The notes under the pieces: generated by a model
Databases searched by the model: none
The model's input: only the letters and a program-made list of their open reading frames with translations
What the model was told of the DNA's origin: nothing
Shown: one piece after another, positions 9,456 through 19,847 of the stretch
Position numbering within the stretch: the stretch's first letter is position 1
How the letters are laid out: the number at the start of each line of letters is the position of its first letter
Translations under genes and position numbers: made by a program
Origin: Sulfurovum sp.
GTDB lineage: Bacteria; Campylobacterota; Campylobacteria; Campylobacterales; Sulfurovaceae
Assembly (NCBI GenBank): GCA_027045015.1
Contig: JALUBF010000008.1
Location: forward strand, 1-39,780
Direction of reading: 5' to 3'
DNA length: 39,780 nt

Positions 9456-10253
9456 TTATGACCTAATAAAAATTTTTGTATACATACCAGGGTATATAGA
9501 CTTATCTTTTTTATCGAAACTCATCTTAATCTTAAACTTGTGTGTCATAGGATTTGAACTTGGTATAATAGAAGTTATTTTACCTGTAGTAGTGAGATTG
9601 ATAGAAGGAATTTCAATTTTTACCTCTTTACCCAACTCAATATCTTTAAGTTGTGTCTCTGAAATATCAGCTATGATTTTTAATCTATCTAAATCAGTTA
9701 AGATAATAGCTGGCATACCAGGAGCTGCCATATCACCTTCATTCAATCTTTTAGATATAACTACACCATCATTTGGGGCTTTTATTTTGAGATAATTGTA
9801 TTGATTTAAAACATCTTCTTTTTGTGCTTTAGCTTGTTCTACTTGCTTTTTAGCAATAGATACCATATCTTTTAGATTTTTAGCAGCTAACTCCATACTC
9901 TCTAATTCAAATTTTGAAACCATTCTCTTTTTATATAATCTTTTATGACGTGCAAGATTTATCAAAATATTATTGTATTGATTCATATTCATCTGAAGAG
10001 CTAAACGAGCTTGAGATATACCAAGTTCAACTTGTCGTAATGATGAATCTATATCTTTAGAATCTATCTCATAAAGAAGTTGTCCTTTTTTAACAATATC
10101 ACCCTCATTAACAAGCATCTTTTTTACAAATCCCATATATCTACTAGTTAATATCTTCTGATTATCAGATACAACTGATCCACTTAACTCTATATCTACT
10201 GCATTAGCAAATGTCAATAGAGCTATACTCAATATAGTTACAATTTTCTTCAT
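9456..10253 (-). CDS. Efflux RND periplasmic adaptor (MFP/HlyD family)
   Basis: Signal peptide, lipoyl-like halves (VNEGDIVKKGQLLYEID ... IKAPNDGVVISKRLNEGDMAAPG), coiled coil, beta-barrel region. Confidence 0.9.
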   Translation of the reverse strand: MKKIVTILSIALLTFANAVDIELSGSVVSDNQKILTSRYMGFVKKMLVNEGDIVKKGQLLYEIDSKDIDSSLRQVELGISQARLALQMNMNQYNNILINLARHKRLYKKRMVSKFELESMELAAKNLKDMVSIAKKQVEQAKAQKEDVLNQYNYLKIKAPNDGVVISKRLNEGDMAAPGMPAIILTDLDRLKIIADISETQLKDIELGKEVKIEIPSINLTTTGKITSIIPSSNPMTHKFKIKMSFDKKDKSIYPGMYTKIFIRS

Positions 10254-10273
10254 ATTTACTCTCCTTTATATCT

Positions 10274-11665
10274 CTATTTTAAAGCTTTTTTAACATTATA
10301 AACTTTTATAGTCTTCTCTTGATTTATCAACGCTTCAAGCTCAAATACTTTTGTATTTCTTTTATTTTTAGCTGTCAATGATTTTAAAAGTACTTCTAGC
10401 TCTTTAGACTGTTTTATCAAAACATCCGAGATAGATACCATACCCTCTTTATATCTAGCTTTGTAGTTTCTATATACTCTTTTGGCAAATCTTAACTGCT
10501 TCGCATAACTTCTAATATCTCCATTGGTACTCAAAATCTCTGTCTTAAGCTTTTTAGCTTTTAGTGCAATACCTTTTTTAGCTAACAATACCTGATTTGC
10601 AACCATAAGATAACGTACTTTTGCCTTTTCTAAATTTGCAAGATCTATACCACCATTAAATAAATTCATCTTAACCTGTACACCTACAGTATATGCATCT
10701 TTATCTCTAAAATCCTTAAATAAAACATCATTTGCACTACTATATTCTGCAAAAGCTCCTACAGTTGGAAGAAAATTTGATCTCTCAACATTAACAGCCA
10801 TCTTAGCTATCTTTTTCCCTAAAAGTGCCTTTTGAATATCTATATTTCTAGCTTCTAAAGATGCCTTTGTAATATGTGGCATTGGTACTCTATCACTAAC
10901 TCTTCTTATAGAACTCACATTTTTGTTAAGTAAAAATGATAAAAATTGATAGGCTAAATCTCTATTTAACTTAGCTTGATTGTACATACTCATAGCCTCT
11001 GCCTTACGAGCTTCCACTTCAAGAACATCAACATTTTTTGCATATCCCTCTCTTCTCATACTTTTTACAATATTGTTTAATTGTCTAATATTACGCATAA
11101 TTTTTGAAAGATTTGAGATATAGTGTTCTACTAAAGAGATGTCATAAAATGCTTTCTTAACTTGAAAAACTTTTTCATTTAGAAGCTTACGTGTATCATA
11201 TTTACTCATACGATATAGTGCATCAGTTATATGTCCATACTCACTTAATTTTCCACCAGTATAGATAGGCAAAACATATTTTAGTTTGGTTTGATAATGA
11301 TTTTTTGGATCTGGATAGTTTAAACTCTTTGGGGCAACAGGTAAAGGATTAGTCTTACCTGACATATCAAACTCAGAAAAACCAAAATCTCCAAAAGTTG
11401 CTTCACGACTTTGAAGTTTAAAACCAAATACATTTCCTGCATCATTTGAACGCATACCAGTAACACTAAGATCTAACTTACCATAGTTATGTCCTCTAGC
11501 AGCTTTAGCTTCATAAGATTTCATATTCTCTTTAAAACGTGCAACCTTTAACTCTAAGTTATCCTTTTTCAAGATATGAATAGCATGATTTAATGTTAAG
11601 TTTTTTATACCTGCAAATATTGGTATAGATATAATTGATATTAGAAATAACTTTCTAATGAACAT
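10274..11665 (-). CDS. TolC-family outer membrane efflux protein (start revised from 11704)
   Basis: Signal peptide MFIRKLFLISIISIPIFAG, outer membrane efflux domain pattern; SD TAGGAG before ATG. Confidence 0.85.
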   Translation of the reverse strand: MFIRKLFLISIISIPIFAGIKNLTLNHAIHILKKDNLELKVARFKENMKSYEAKAARGHNYGKLDLSVTGMRSNDAGNVFGFKLQSREATFGDFGFSEFDMSGKTNPLPVAPKSLNYPDPKNHYQTKLKYVLPIYTGGKLSEYGHITDALYRMSKYDTRKLLNEKVFQVKKAFYDISLVEHYISNLSKIMRNIRQLNNIVKSMRREGYAKNVDVLEVEARKAEAMSMYNQAKLNRDLAYQFLSFLLNKNVSSIRRVSDRVPMPHITKASLEARNIDIQKALLGKKIAKMAVNVERSNFLPTVGAFAEYSSANDVLFKDFRDKDAYTVGVQVKMNLFNGGIDLANLEKAKVRYLMVANQVLLAKKGIALKAKKLKTEILSTNGDIRSYAKQLRFAKRVYRNYKARYKEGMVSISDVLIKQSKELEVLLKSLTAKNKRNTKVFELEALINQEKTIKVYNVKKALK

Positions 11666-11708
11666 ATAGACTCCTAATAAAAGATTTATTGTAGTATTGA
11701 CCACATTA

Positions 11709-11726
11709 ATATAATCAAGATTATAT
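11709..11726. promoter_or_regulatory. Perfect palindrome ATATAATC-AA-GATTATAT overlapping the likely -10 of the efflux operon
   Basis: Direct reading; minus-strand TATAAT lies at 11720-11725, about 55 nt upstream of the tolC-like ATG. Confidence 0.5.
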
Positions 11727-11800
11727 CAAATTGTATTGTATTTAATAATTAAAAAAAATATTTTATATAAATTTTTTTGAATAGTATAGTAGAAATTAAT

Positions 11801-11824
11801 CTTCGTAGTCTATGAACTACGAAG
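11801..11824 (-). terminator. serA downstream hairpin (CTTCGTAGT-6nt-ACTACGAAG)
   Basis: Perfect 9-bp stem, 8 nt after serA stop; poor U-tract. Confidence 0.55.
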
Positions 11825-11831
11825 AAAAATT

Positions 11832-13421
11832 TTAAAGTGTTGCGTAGCTTACACTAATGCAAGCCTCTAATGATGCAAGTGCATCTAAGATAGTTTTAGT
11901 TACTTTTCCATCAACACGCACTACTGCTAATGCTTGCTGTTTACTATCTCTACCCAATCTAAAATCAGATATATTAAGATTATTATCTGCCATAATTTTA
12001 CCAACATTACCAATAACACCTGGAGTGTCTGTATTACGGAAGAATATCATAGTACCTTTTGGCTCTACATCTAAAACATAATCATCTATCTCAATGATAC
12101 GTTGTACAGTATCATCAAATACTGTACCAGCAATAGTAATATTACCATCTATAGTTGTTAATTTAATAGCAACTTTATTTGTAAATCCAGAGTTATTTGG
12201 TTTTACCTCTTTAGCAATAGATATATCACGCTCTTTAGCCACAAATTCTGCATTCACATAGTTTATCTGATCGCCTAAAGATTCAGTTAAAACACCAACT
12301 GTTGCAAATGTCCCCATAGACTCAAGATAGTCAGATATTGGACCTTTAGCCATTACTTTTATAGACTTAACAGCCGATTTTGTAACTTGTGCAGATAGGT
12401 GTCCCATCTTTTGTATAAGTTCAAGATATGGTCTTACAAAATCAGGAAGTTCATTCTCTTTTATTGGTAAGTTTAGTGCATTTGGATAAGAGATTCCCTT
12501 TGCTGCCAATATAGCATTTTCAGCTGCTTGAATAGCAATATTTTTTTGTGACTCTTTAGTATTTGCCCCAAGGTGAGGAGTAACAGTAACATTATCAAGG
12601 TCAAGTAAAGGGTGGTTGGTTGCTGGTTCTTTGTTAAATACATCAATACCTGCTTTTGCTATCTTACCACTTTTTAACCCTTCTACAAGTGCCTCTTCAT
12701 TATATAATCCACCTCTAGCACAGTTGATAAGAATCACTCCATCTTTCATCTTAGCAATCTCTTCTTTATCTATCATTCCAATAGTTTCAGAGTTTTTAGG
12801 TGTATGAATAGTAATAATATCACATGCTAAAATATCTTCAAAATTTTTAGTATAAGCTATATCTAAATCTGTTGCTTTAGATGAATCAACATATGGATCA
12901 TAAGCTAAAACATCCATCTCAAATGCTTTTGCTCTCTTACCAACACGAGAACCGATGTTACCAAAACCTATAATTCCAAGTTTTTTATCTTTAAGTTCTG
13001 TTCCATACCAATCTTGTCTTCTCCAAACACGATCAAGTTTAAGATTGTTATGAGCATAAGGAAAACTTCTTGCACAAGATAGCATATGAGTCATTGTAAG
13101 TTCAACAGCTGCTATAGTATTAGCAGTAGGAACATTCATAATAACAATACCATTTTTAGATGAACCATCAATATCAACATTATCAACACCAACACCTGCA
13201 CGAACAACAGCAGTGACTTTTTTAGCAGATGCTAAAAAGGCATCATCTACATCTGTAGAAGAACGTGTAATAGCAACATCAGCTAAAGGAATAATATCTG
13301 AAATAAGTTTATCTTTTGGCTCATCTGCTGCATTTATAAACTCTATTTCACTATCATTAGCTAATATATCTAGCCCATCTTGATGAATATGGTCACAAAC
13401 AACAATTGTCTTTTTTGACAT
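11832..13421 (-). CDS. serA: D-3-phosphoglycerate dehydrogenase (long form, C-terminal ACT domain)
   Basis: VVRAGVGVDNVDIDGSSKNGIVIMNVPTANT, LGIIGFGNIGSRVGKRAKAF, INCARGGLYNEEAL, C-terminal ACT. Confidence 0.96.
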   Translation of the reverse strand: MSKKTIVVCDHIHQDGLDILANDSEIEFINAADEPKDKLISDIIPLADVAITRSSTDVDDAFLASAKKVTAVVRAGVGVDNVDIDGSSKNGIVIMNVPTANTIAAVELTMTHMLSCARSFPYAHNNLKLDRVWRRQDWYGTELKDKKLGIIGFGNIGSRVGKRAKAFEMDVLAYDPYVDSSKATDLDIAYTKNFEDILACDIITIHTPKNSETIGMIDKEEIAKMKDGVILINCARGGLYNEEALVEGLKSGKIAKAGIDVFNKEPATNHPLLDLDNVTVTPHLGANTKESQKNIAIQAAENAILAAKGISYPNALNLPIKENELPDFVRPYLELIQKMGHLSAQVTKSAVKSIKVMAKGPISDYLESMGTFATVGVLTESLGDQINYVNAEFVAKERDISIAKEVKPNNSGFTNKVAIKLTTIDGNITIAGTVFDDTVQRIIEIDDYVLDVEPKGTMIFFRNTDTPGVIGNVGKIMADNNLNISDFRLGRDSKQQALAVVRVDGKVTKTILDALASLEACISVSYATL

Positions 13422-13497
13422 AGTTTAACCTTTTATAATTTTAATAAGTAAGTAGGGAAATAATACGAGTCGTACTATCCGACTACTGAAGTAATAT

Positions 13498-13525
13498 GAT
13501 GTACTTTGCTTTCACAAAGTACATC
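13498..13525 (-). terminator. rpsA downstream hairpin (GATGTACTTTG-6nt-CAAAGTACATC)
   Basis: Perfect 11-bp stem, 10 nt after rpsA stop; no U-tract. Confidence 0.55.
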
Positions 13526-13534
13526 TAAAATATT

Positions 13535-15199
13535 TTATTTTTTAAGCATATCAGCGAAAGCATCACCAAGAGTCATACTATCATCTTTATCATTTTCATT
13601 ATTGAATTGATCCATAGCTTCTCTCTCTTCTTGACGTTCAAGTCTTTTAACAGAAACTCTGATTCTATCAGTATTACCATCAATAAATGAGATAACACCT
13701 TTAATCTCTTGACCTTTTTCTATCTCATCAAATTTAAGAGGATAAAGATCTTCACTTCTGATAAGTGCATCAATATTATCTTCAAGAGATATAAAGACAC
13801 CAAACTCTTTTTTATCTTTTACTGTACCAGTTACAATGCTACCATTTTTATGTGTTTGAGCAAATGCTTTTACAGGAGAATCTTCAAGTGCTTTTTTAGA
13901 TAGTGAAATTTTACCAGCATCTCTATCTATTTTAATAATCTTAACTTCTACTTCATCACCAACTTTAAGTTCTGATTTAGCATTTTTAGATTTATCCCAA
14001 GATATCTCTTGATTATGTAAAAGACCTTCAACAACTCCAACTTTTACAAATGCACCAAAATCAGTAATAGATGTTACTGTACCAGTTACAACATCACCAA
14101 CTTTATTTGATGCAGTAAATGCGTCCATTGGTTTTGGAAGAAGATTTTTAAGACTTACTCTAAGTCTTCTACCCTCTTTATCTACTTCAATTACTTCAAC
14201 ATTGATTTCAGAATTATTCTCTACATAATCTTTAGGATGTTTTACATTTTTATCCCAAGAGATTTCAGATACATGAAGGAATGCTTCAAGATCTTCACCA
14301 AGATCAACAAATACACCATAAGGTTCAATGTTAGAAACTGTTGCAGTTACTGTATCTCCTACACCGATGATTGAATCAATATCAGCCCAAGGATCAGGAT
14401 TTGCATCTTTAATAGAAAGAGAAAGATGTCTTTTCTTTCTATCATATTCAAGAGCAACAACATTTACTTCATCACCTTCAGCAAAATATTTAGAAGGATT
14501 TACTGGACCTTTGTGAGATATTTGTGAATAGTGAACAAGACCGTCCATACCACCAACATCTACAAACATACCATAAGATGTAATCTTCTTAATTGTACCG
14601 ATTACTGGATCTTTATTTTCAAGTAATGTACTAACTATCTCTTCAGTTTTTGCTTTATCACGTTCAATAAGCTCTTTTCTTGAAACAACTACTGAACCTT
14701 TATCTTTATCAACTTTAACGATAACAGCTTTTACTTTTTTACCTATTACATCAACACCTGGTTTAGAAGATAGGTAAGATAGTGTACGAGGCATGAAGAA
14801 TTCAAGACCATCAACTTCTACAACATATCCACCTTTATTTTTCTTAGTTACAACACCTTCGATGATGTACTCTTGTTCATCATCATATTCAGCGATAAAC
14901 TCATTAAGTGCTACTCTAGCTTGAGCTGCTTTATAAGAGATACGTCCTCTACCTTGATTAAGAACTTCTATCTCATCACCAACTTTAAATGTAGCATTAC
15001 CCTCTTCATCTTTAATCTCATCTAAAGATAAATTAGCATCTCTACCACCACCAATATCAACAACTACTAAATTATCTTTTTCATCAATTTTAACAACAGT
15101 ACCTGTAACTAAATCACTTCTTGATTCTGATTTTTTAAACGATTCCTCAAGCATCGCCTCAAAATCTACTTCTTCTATTTCGATATCTTCGAACTTCAT
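13535..15199 (-). CDS. rpsA: 30S ribosomal protein S1
   Basis: Multiple S1 OB-fold repeats (GTVTSITDFGAFVKVGVVEGLLHNQEISWDKS, GMFVDVGGMDGLVHYSQISHKGPVNPSKYF). Confidence 0.95.
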   Translation of the reverse strand: MKFEDIEIEEVDFEAMLEESFKKSESRSDLVTGTVVKIDEKDNLVVVDIGGGRDANLSLDEIKDEEGNATFKVGDEIEVLNQGRGRISYKAAQARVALNEFIAEYDDEQEYIIEGVVTKKNKGGYVVEVDGLEFFMPRTLSYLSSKPGVDVIGKKVKAVIVKVDKDKGSVVVSRKELIERDKAKTEEIVSTLLENKDPVIGTIKKITSYGMFVDVGGMDGLVHYSQISHKGPVNPSKYFAEGDEVNVVALEYDRKKRHLSLSIKDANPDPWADIDSIIGVGDTVTATVSNIEPYGVFVDLGEDLEAFLHVSEISWDKNVKHPKDYVENNSEINVEVIEVDKEGRRLRVSLKNLLPKPMDAFTASNKVGDVVTGTVTSITDFGAFVKVGVVEGLLHNQEISWDKSKNAKSELKVGDEVEVKIIKIDRDAGKISLSKKALEDSPVKAFAQTHKNGSIVTGTVKDKKEFGVFISLEDNIDALIRSEDLYPLKFDEIEKGQEIKGVISFIDGNTDRIRVSVKRLERQEEREAMDQFNNENDKDDSMTLGDAFADMLKK

Positions 15200-15353
15200 A
15201 CCTATCCTTATGTGTACACAAATTTTGCGTCATTATATCTTTATTAAACATAAATAATGCTTATAATCTATCGTTATTGTTAATCACTCCAAAATTTAAA
15301 TAAAGAACTAAATTAAATACTTTCTAAACAACCCTAGCATAAATAGAAATGGT

Positions 15354-17150
15354 TTACAAAATGGATGCTAAACTAACTTTTATCTCCTGAAAACAAGCAT
15401 TCTCTCCCTCATTACTAAGTATTGATGGAGTTAGATAATTGAGACCTTTTGTATTATTTGGTATCACTACACAATTTGTTCTTATATCTTCACTATTTAA
15501 TACTTCTAATTCTAAAGTACCTATCGGTGAAACTACTTTTAAAAGTTCTCCATCTTTGTATCCTAATGATGGATTAACTACTATTTTATTGTCTCTTTTA
15601 AACTGTGTATTTAAAGCATTGGAACTTTTTGGGGAAAGTAACCAAAAATGCTCATCTGTAATCTGATGTTTTTTACTTACGCGTACTTTGGAAAAACTTT
15701 TTGTATTGATAAAATCATCATCATAATCATCTATAAAAACAAACTCATCTTCTCCATCTTCTCCAAAACCACTCTCATAAGGTAAAGCTTCATATGCTGG
15801 AGACAGATACCCATACTCATCTTCACTACACTGTTCTAACCAATCATTGATATAATTCTCTTCACTCTTTAGACCATCAAAGCTAAAGGCATCAAATAGA
15901 TACTTAGTAAACTCATATTCACTAATGGCTGTAGAGTTTTCTACTATCTTGTTTATCTTCTCTACACGATGGTGAGAGTAACTAAGCCTTACATCATTTT
16001 TTTCAAAAAAATTCTTTGCAGGGATAACAATCTTTGCTCTTTTTGATGTCTCATTTTCATAGAGTCCAAAATATATAAGATTTTCTACACTCTCCAACTC
16101 TTTAGATACACGAGAACTATCAGGCATAGACTCAGAAGGATTTCCTCCTTGTACAAGTACAGTAGTAAACTCACAAAAATCTGTTGTCGCTTTAGATACT
16201 CGTTTACAAGATGTTTTAAATGGGTTATCAAATCCTAATTTTGAGTTACCGAGATAGTGTACTCCACAACCCTCTTTACCAAAAAGTCCAAGCATTGATG
16301 CCAAAGAGTCAATAGCATGAAGTGTAGATGCTCCTGTAGAGTACTTTTGTACACCAGTTCCTACTAAAAATACTACCTTTTTATGACGTAGATACTCAAG
16401 TATCTCTCCCATTTGTGATAAATCTATACCAATATATGCCAATATAGCTTTAATCCGATGCTCTTGGGTAAACTCATAAAACTCCTCATAATCACTAGCA
16501 AATTCTTCTAACCATTTGGCATTATGAGAGTTCTCCATACATAAAAAACGAGATAGCATAATAGCCAAATAGTAGTCTGAACGAGGTTGGATTTGTAGAT
16601 ACATATCTGCTTTTTTAGCTATGGGAGTTTTAACTGGGTCAATAACAACTATCTTTTTACCCTCTAAAAATGGTAGCATATGAGAGTTGGTAACTGTAAG
16701 ATTACGCCCCCATACTACAATAGTATCTGCCTTATCTATCTGTTCTAATGGTAAAGTTTTATTTATACCTCTACCCTCCAATATACCAGCTTCACCTGCA
16801 CCATCACATAGACTTCCTCTTGTTAGAAAAGCACCTATCTTTTCCATAAAAAGGTCAGTGACTTCTTGCATTACACCCATATTGCCAGAGCCTCTCCATA
16901 GTAGTGATTTTGAGTTTTTAAAAGTATTTACTACCGACTTCATTACTTCATCTAAGCTAACTTCTACACCATCTACACGAGGCTTGAGTATACGATTTTC
17001 TTTCTGTATGGAGTTATTTATGAGTTTGCATAAAGCACCATTTCCAGCAGGGTGTTTACTATCTCCTGTTAAATGACTCAATGATCCATCTTTTATTATT
17101 ATCTTACACGCATCATAACAATCCAATGCACAAGCTGTTGTTTTTTCCAC
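15354..17150 (-). CDS. Molybdopterin-dependent oxidoreductase with N-terminal 4Fe-4S motif (GTG start)
   Basis: CALDCYDAC...GALC cluster motif; RILKPRVDG; QGGNPSESMPDSSRV; no obvious Tat signal. Confidence 0.85.
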   Translation of the reverse strand: MEKTTACALDCYDACKIIIKDGSLSHLTGDSKHPAGNGALCKLINNSIQKENRILKPRVDGVEVSLDEVMKSVVNTFKNSKSLLWRGSGNMGVMQEVTDLFMEKIGAFLTRGSLCDGAGEAGILEGRGINKTLPLEQIDKADTIVVWGRNLTVTNSHMLPFLEGKKIVVIDPVKTPIAKKADMYLQIQPRSDYYLAIMLSRFLCMENSHNAKWLEEFASDYEEFYEFTQEHRIKAILAYIGIDLSQMGEILEYLRHKKVVFLVGTGVQKYSTGASTLHAIDSLASMLGLFGKEGCGVHYLGNSKLGFDNPFKTSCKRVSKATTDFCEFTTVLVQGGNPSESMPDSSRVSKELESVENLIYFGLYENETSKRAKIVIPAKNFFEKNDVRLSYSHHRVEKINKIVENSTAISEYEFTKYLFDAFSFDGLKSEENYINDWLEQCSEDEYGYLSPAYEALPYESGFGEDGEDEFVFIDDYDDDFINTKSFSKVRVSKKHQITDEHFWLLSPKSSNALNTQFKRDNKIVVNPSLGYKDGELLKVVSPIGTLELEVLNSEDIRTNCVVIPNNTKGLNYLTPSILSNEGENACFQEIKVSLASIL

Positions 17151-17944
17151 TACTTTATCTCCACTTTTATGAGTTTTGAAAATTGTTCTTTAGGTGCATC
17201 TATGTATATCTTGGTACGATATGAAGATATAAACTTTTCATCAGTGACTCTCCATACCTTATCTACCTTATATGGACTCTTCTTTCCATCTAAATATACT
17301 ATCTTTTTATCTATATTATTTAACTCATCTGCATCTAAAAAAAGAACTAACTTTCCACGACTTATATCTTTTATTTTAGCTAAAGCTACTCCTGGAGCTA
17401 CAAAATCTCCTACTCGTACCATCAATTTATATAGATATTTATTCTTAAGTATCACAGATTTTTTCTCTATACTATCTTTAAGTTTCTCTATTTTATACTG
17501 CATATCTACTATCTGTTTTTTTAACGATATAATCTTCTCTTGAGTAGTTAAATACTGAGTCCTTATAGATGTAAAATTACTATAGGCACTATCTTTTTGA
17601 GTTTTAGAAGCTGTTAACAGTCTAGAAATACGCTTATAATAACTCTCTTGACGTTTCATATTACGGTAAAGCCCTTTAGCTATATCTTTATTTATTTCTA
17701 CTATATTATTTAAAAATAATATATCTAACTTACTATCTTTTAGATTTATCTTATCTAGCTTATCATCAATATGTATAATCATTTTACCATCTATCATACT
17801 CCCCTCATCAATCAAATCTACATCAGTAATAAGTCCACTAACAGCAGATTTTAGTACTACAGACTCATAAGGTTCAAGCTTAGCATAATGCACTTTAGCA
17901 AACATAACCAATGGCATAATCATCATAAAAAATACTCTATTCAT
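17150..17944 (-). CDS. Periplasmic adaptor-like (HlyD family) protein with signal peptide
   Basis: Signal peptide, SAVSGLITDVDLIDEGSMIDG lipoyl-like half, long coiled coil, VRVGDFVAPGVALAKIKD. Confidence 0.75.
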   Translation of the reverse strand: MNRVFFMMIMPLVMFAKVHYAKLEPYESVVLKSAVSGLITDVDLIDEGSMIDGKMIIHIDDKLDKINLKDSKLDILFLNNIVEINKDIAKGLYRNMKRQESYYKRISRLLTASKTQKDSAYSNFTSIRTQYLTTQEKIISLKKQIVDMQYKIEKLKDSIEKKSVILKNKYLYKLMVRVGDFVAPGVALAKIKDISRGKLVLFLDADELNNIDKKIVYLDGKKSPYKVDKVWRVTDEKFISSYRTKIYIDAPKEQFSKLIKVEIK

Positions 17945-17989
17945 ATATTCTCTTTTTTATTTTGATTATATCAAAATGGAATTAAGATT

Positions 17990-18712
17990 TTAAATAATAT
18001 GTTCATCACTATTCTCCTCAACCAATATTTTTTTATCTTTTATAGTTAAAACTTTATCACAGTATGGTAAAAGTCTCTCATCATGAGTAACCATAATAAT
18101 AGTTACATCTTGCTCTCTTGTTATCTTCTTTAACATTTTAACAACACTTACTGCTCTTTTTTGATCTAGTGCTGCTGTTGGTTCATCTGCCAATATAATA
18201 TCTGGTTTATTTGCCAATGCTCTAGCTATGGCAATTCTTTGATTTTGTCCACCACTTAATTCACTTGGCATATTGTATAGTTTATCACCCATATCAAGAT
18301 AATCCAATATCTCTTTAACTCTTTGCTTAACAACTTTTGGTTTTTCCCCATTTTGATATGGCAGTAGTGATATATTCTCTTCTATATTTAAAAATGGTAT
18401 TAAGTAGTGAGATTGAAAAATAAAGCCTATCTTTTTACGACGTAATGCTCTATCATCTTTTATCTTCCATTTATTATCATAAACTATTCTATCGCCAATA
18501 ACAATTTTGCCACTTGTTGGCTCTAAAGCACAACCCAACATCATAAGCAGTGTAGTCTTTCCAGAGCCACTTGGTGCAATCAAAGCTACAAACTCACCTT
18601 TTGACAATGAAAAGTTTGCTCCATCTATAACAACTACTTCACTATCAGCCTCTCCAAAACTCTTAACTAAATTTTCAACTTTTATAGCATTTTTATCCAT
18701 ATCAACCTCCAA
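17990..18712 (-). CDS. ABC transporter ATP-binding protein (MacB/LolD/DevA-like)
   Basis: Walker A APSGSGKTT, signature LSGGQNQRIAIARAL, Walker B IILADEP. Confidence 0.93.
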   Translation of the reverse strand: MEVDMDKNAIKVENLVKSFGEADSEVVVIDGANFSLSKGEFVALIAPSGSGKTTLLMMLGCALEPTSGKIVIGDRIVYDNKWKIKDDRALRRKKIGFIFQSHYLIPFLNIEENISLLPYQNGEKPKVVKQRVKEILDYLDMGDKLYNMPSELSGGQNQRIAIARALANKPDIILADEPTAALDQKRAVSVVKMLKKITREQDVTIIMVTHDERLLPYCDKVLTIKDKKILVEENSDEHII

Positions 18713-19847
18713 TAGCTTCTGATGGATTAGTTTTTATCACCTTATATATACCAAAAAGTGAAGCAAAAATTGACGCAATAAGTATAATTATAAATAGTAT
18801 AAATGCATCACTTAACTCTAAGACTATTCTCTTTGGAAATGCCCCTTGTACAAGCCTTGCAAAGATATTTCCTGATATAAATGCTAAAAAACCTAAAAGA
18901 ACAGTCTCTTCAACAATCATTTTAGAGATAGTCCAATTTGATATACCTATTAACTTCAATATACTAATCTCTTTAATCTTCTCTAGTGTCATTGTGTAGA
19001 TTATAAGTGCGATTATTACTATAGATACGATTATTAAAATAACAGTAAACATTCCAATCTGCTTAGATGACTTTTTTATAACTTTTTCAAGTAAAAGTCT
19101 CTTTTGCTCATCTTTTGTAAATACTTTTTTATGTGTTGCCTCTTCTATATTTGTAGCTACTCTTTTAGGATTGTATCCATCTTTTATCTCTGCTATGATT
19201 GCATTTACCAAATGAGGATTCCCACCCTTTATACCTCGGCTTTCATCACTTTTGACTCTTTCATTTGTGTAGGTAAACTGTAACATTTGAGCATCTTTTA
19301 GACTTACAAACATAAGATAATCACCACCATTAGAGACACTCTCTTTTGTAATTCCTACAACTTTAAAGTAATCTCTTCCTAACTTTATGCTCTCTCCTAA
19401 TTTATAGTGAGTTTTTTTAGAGACTACTATCTCGTAATGCTGTTTATTGATTGTTCTACCTGCTATTAATTTATCCATATTAATAACATCTATATTGCTT
19501 AATGGGTCATAACCAACAATCATAACTTTAAAATCACCATAGCAATTTTGCATTTGTATTGTCTCAAATGTAATAGCACTTGCACTTTTAATACCATTTT
19601 GATAAGATATTTGCTCTTTTAAATCTTCATGAACTTTAGAATTTTGTGCAAATGGACCTAATGTATCTTGTTGTACTACCCAAATATCTGCCTTTATATC
19701 ATCTACTAATGATTTAGCATCAAATACCATTCCACGATAAACACCAATCATTATAATAACAATCCCAAGTAGTACACCAACACTAATAGCTGTAACAATA
19801 AACTTACTAAAACTATGGGATATATCTTTATATGCTAGATTAATCAT
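18702..19847 (-). CDS. ABC transporter permease, FtsX/DevC-like
   Basis: N-terminal TM, large extracytoplasmic domain (VDDIKADIWVVQQD), three C-terminal TMs. Confidence 0.85.
   Translation of the reverse strand: MINLAYKDISHSFSKFIVTAISVGVLLGIVIIMIGVYRGMVFDAKSLVDDIKADIWVVQQDTLGPFAQNSKVHEDLKEQISYQNGIKSASAITFETIQMQNCYGDFKVMIVGYDPLSNIDVINMDKLIAGRTINKQHYEIVVSKKTHYKLGESIKLGRDYFKVVGITKESVSNGGDYLMFVSLKDAQMLQFTYTNERVKSDESRGIKGGNPHLVNAIIAEIKDGYNPKRVATNIEEATHKKVFTKDEQKRLLLEKVIKKSSKQIGMFTVILIIVSIVIIALIIYTMTLEKIKEISILKLIGISNWTISKMIVEETVLLGFLAFISGNIFARLVQGAFPKRIVLELSDAFILFIIILIASIFASLFGIYKVIKTNPSEAIGG

Noticed and set aside
9430-9795. 121-aa plus-strand ORF
   Set aside because: Antisense to the MFP gene; shadow ORF.
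13451-13484. Small stems around AGTCG/CGACT upstream of serA
   Set aside because: Only 5-bp arms; too short to claim as a regulatory structure.
16687-17076. 129-aa plus-strand ORF
   Set aside because: Antisense to the molybdopterin oxidoreductase; no RBS or family features.
17169-17543. 124-aa plus-strand ORF
   Set aside because: Antisense to the adaptor-like gene; shadow ORF.
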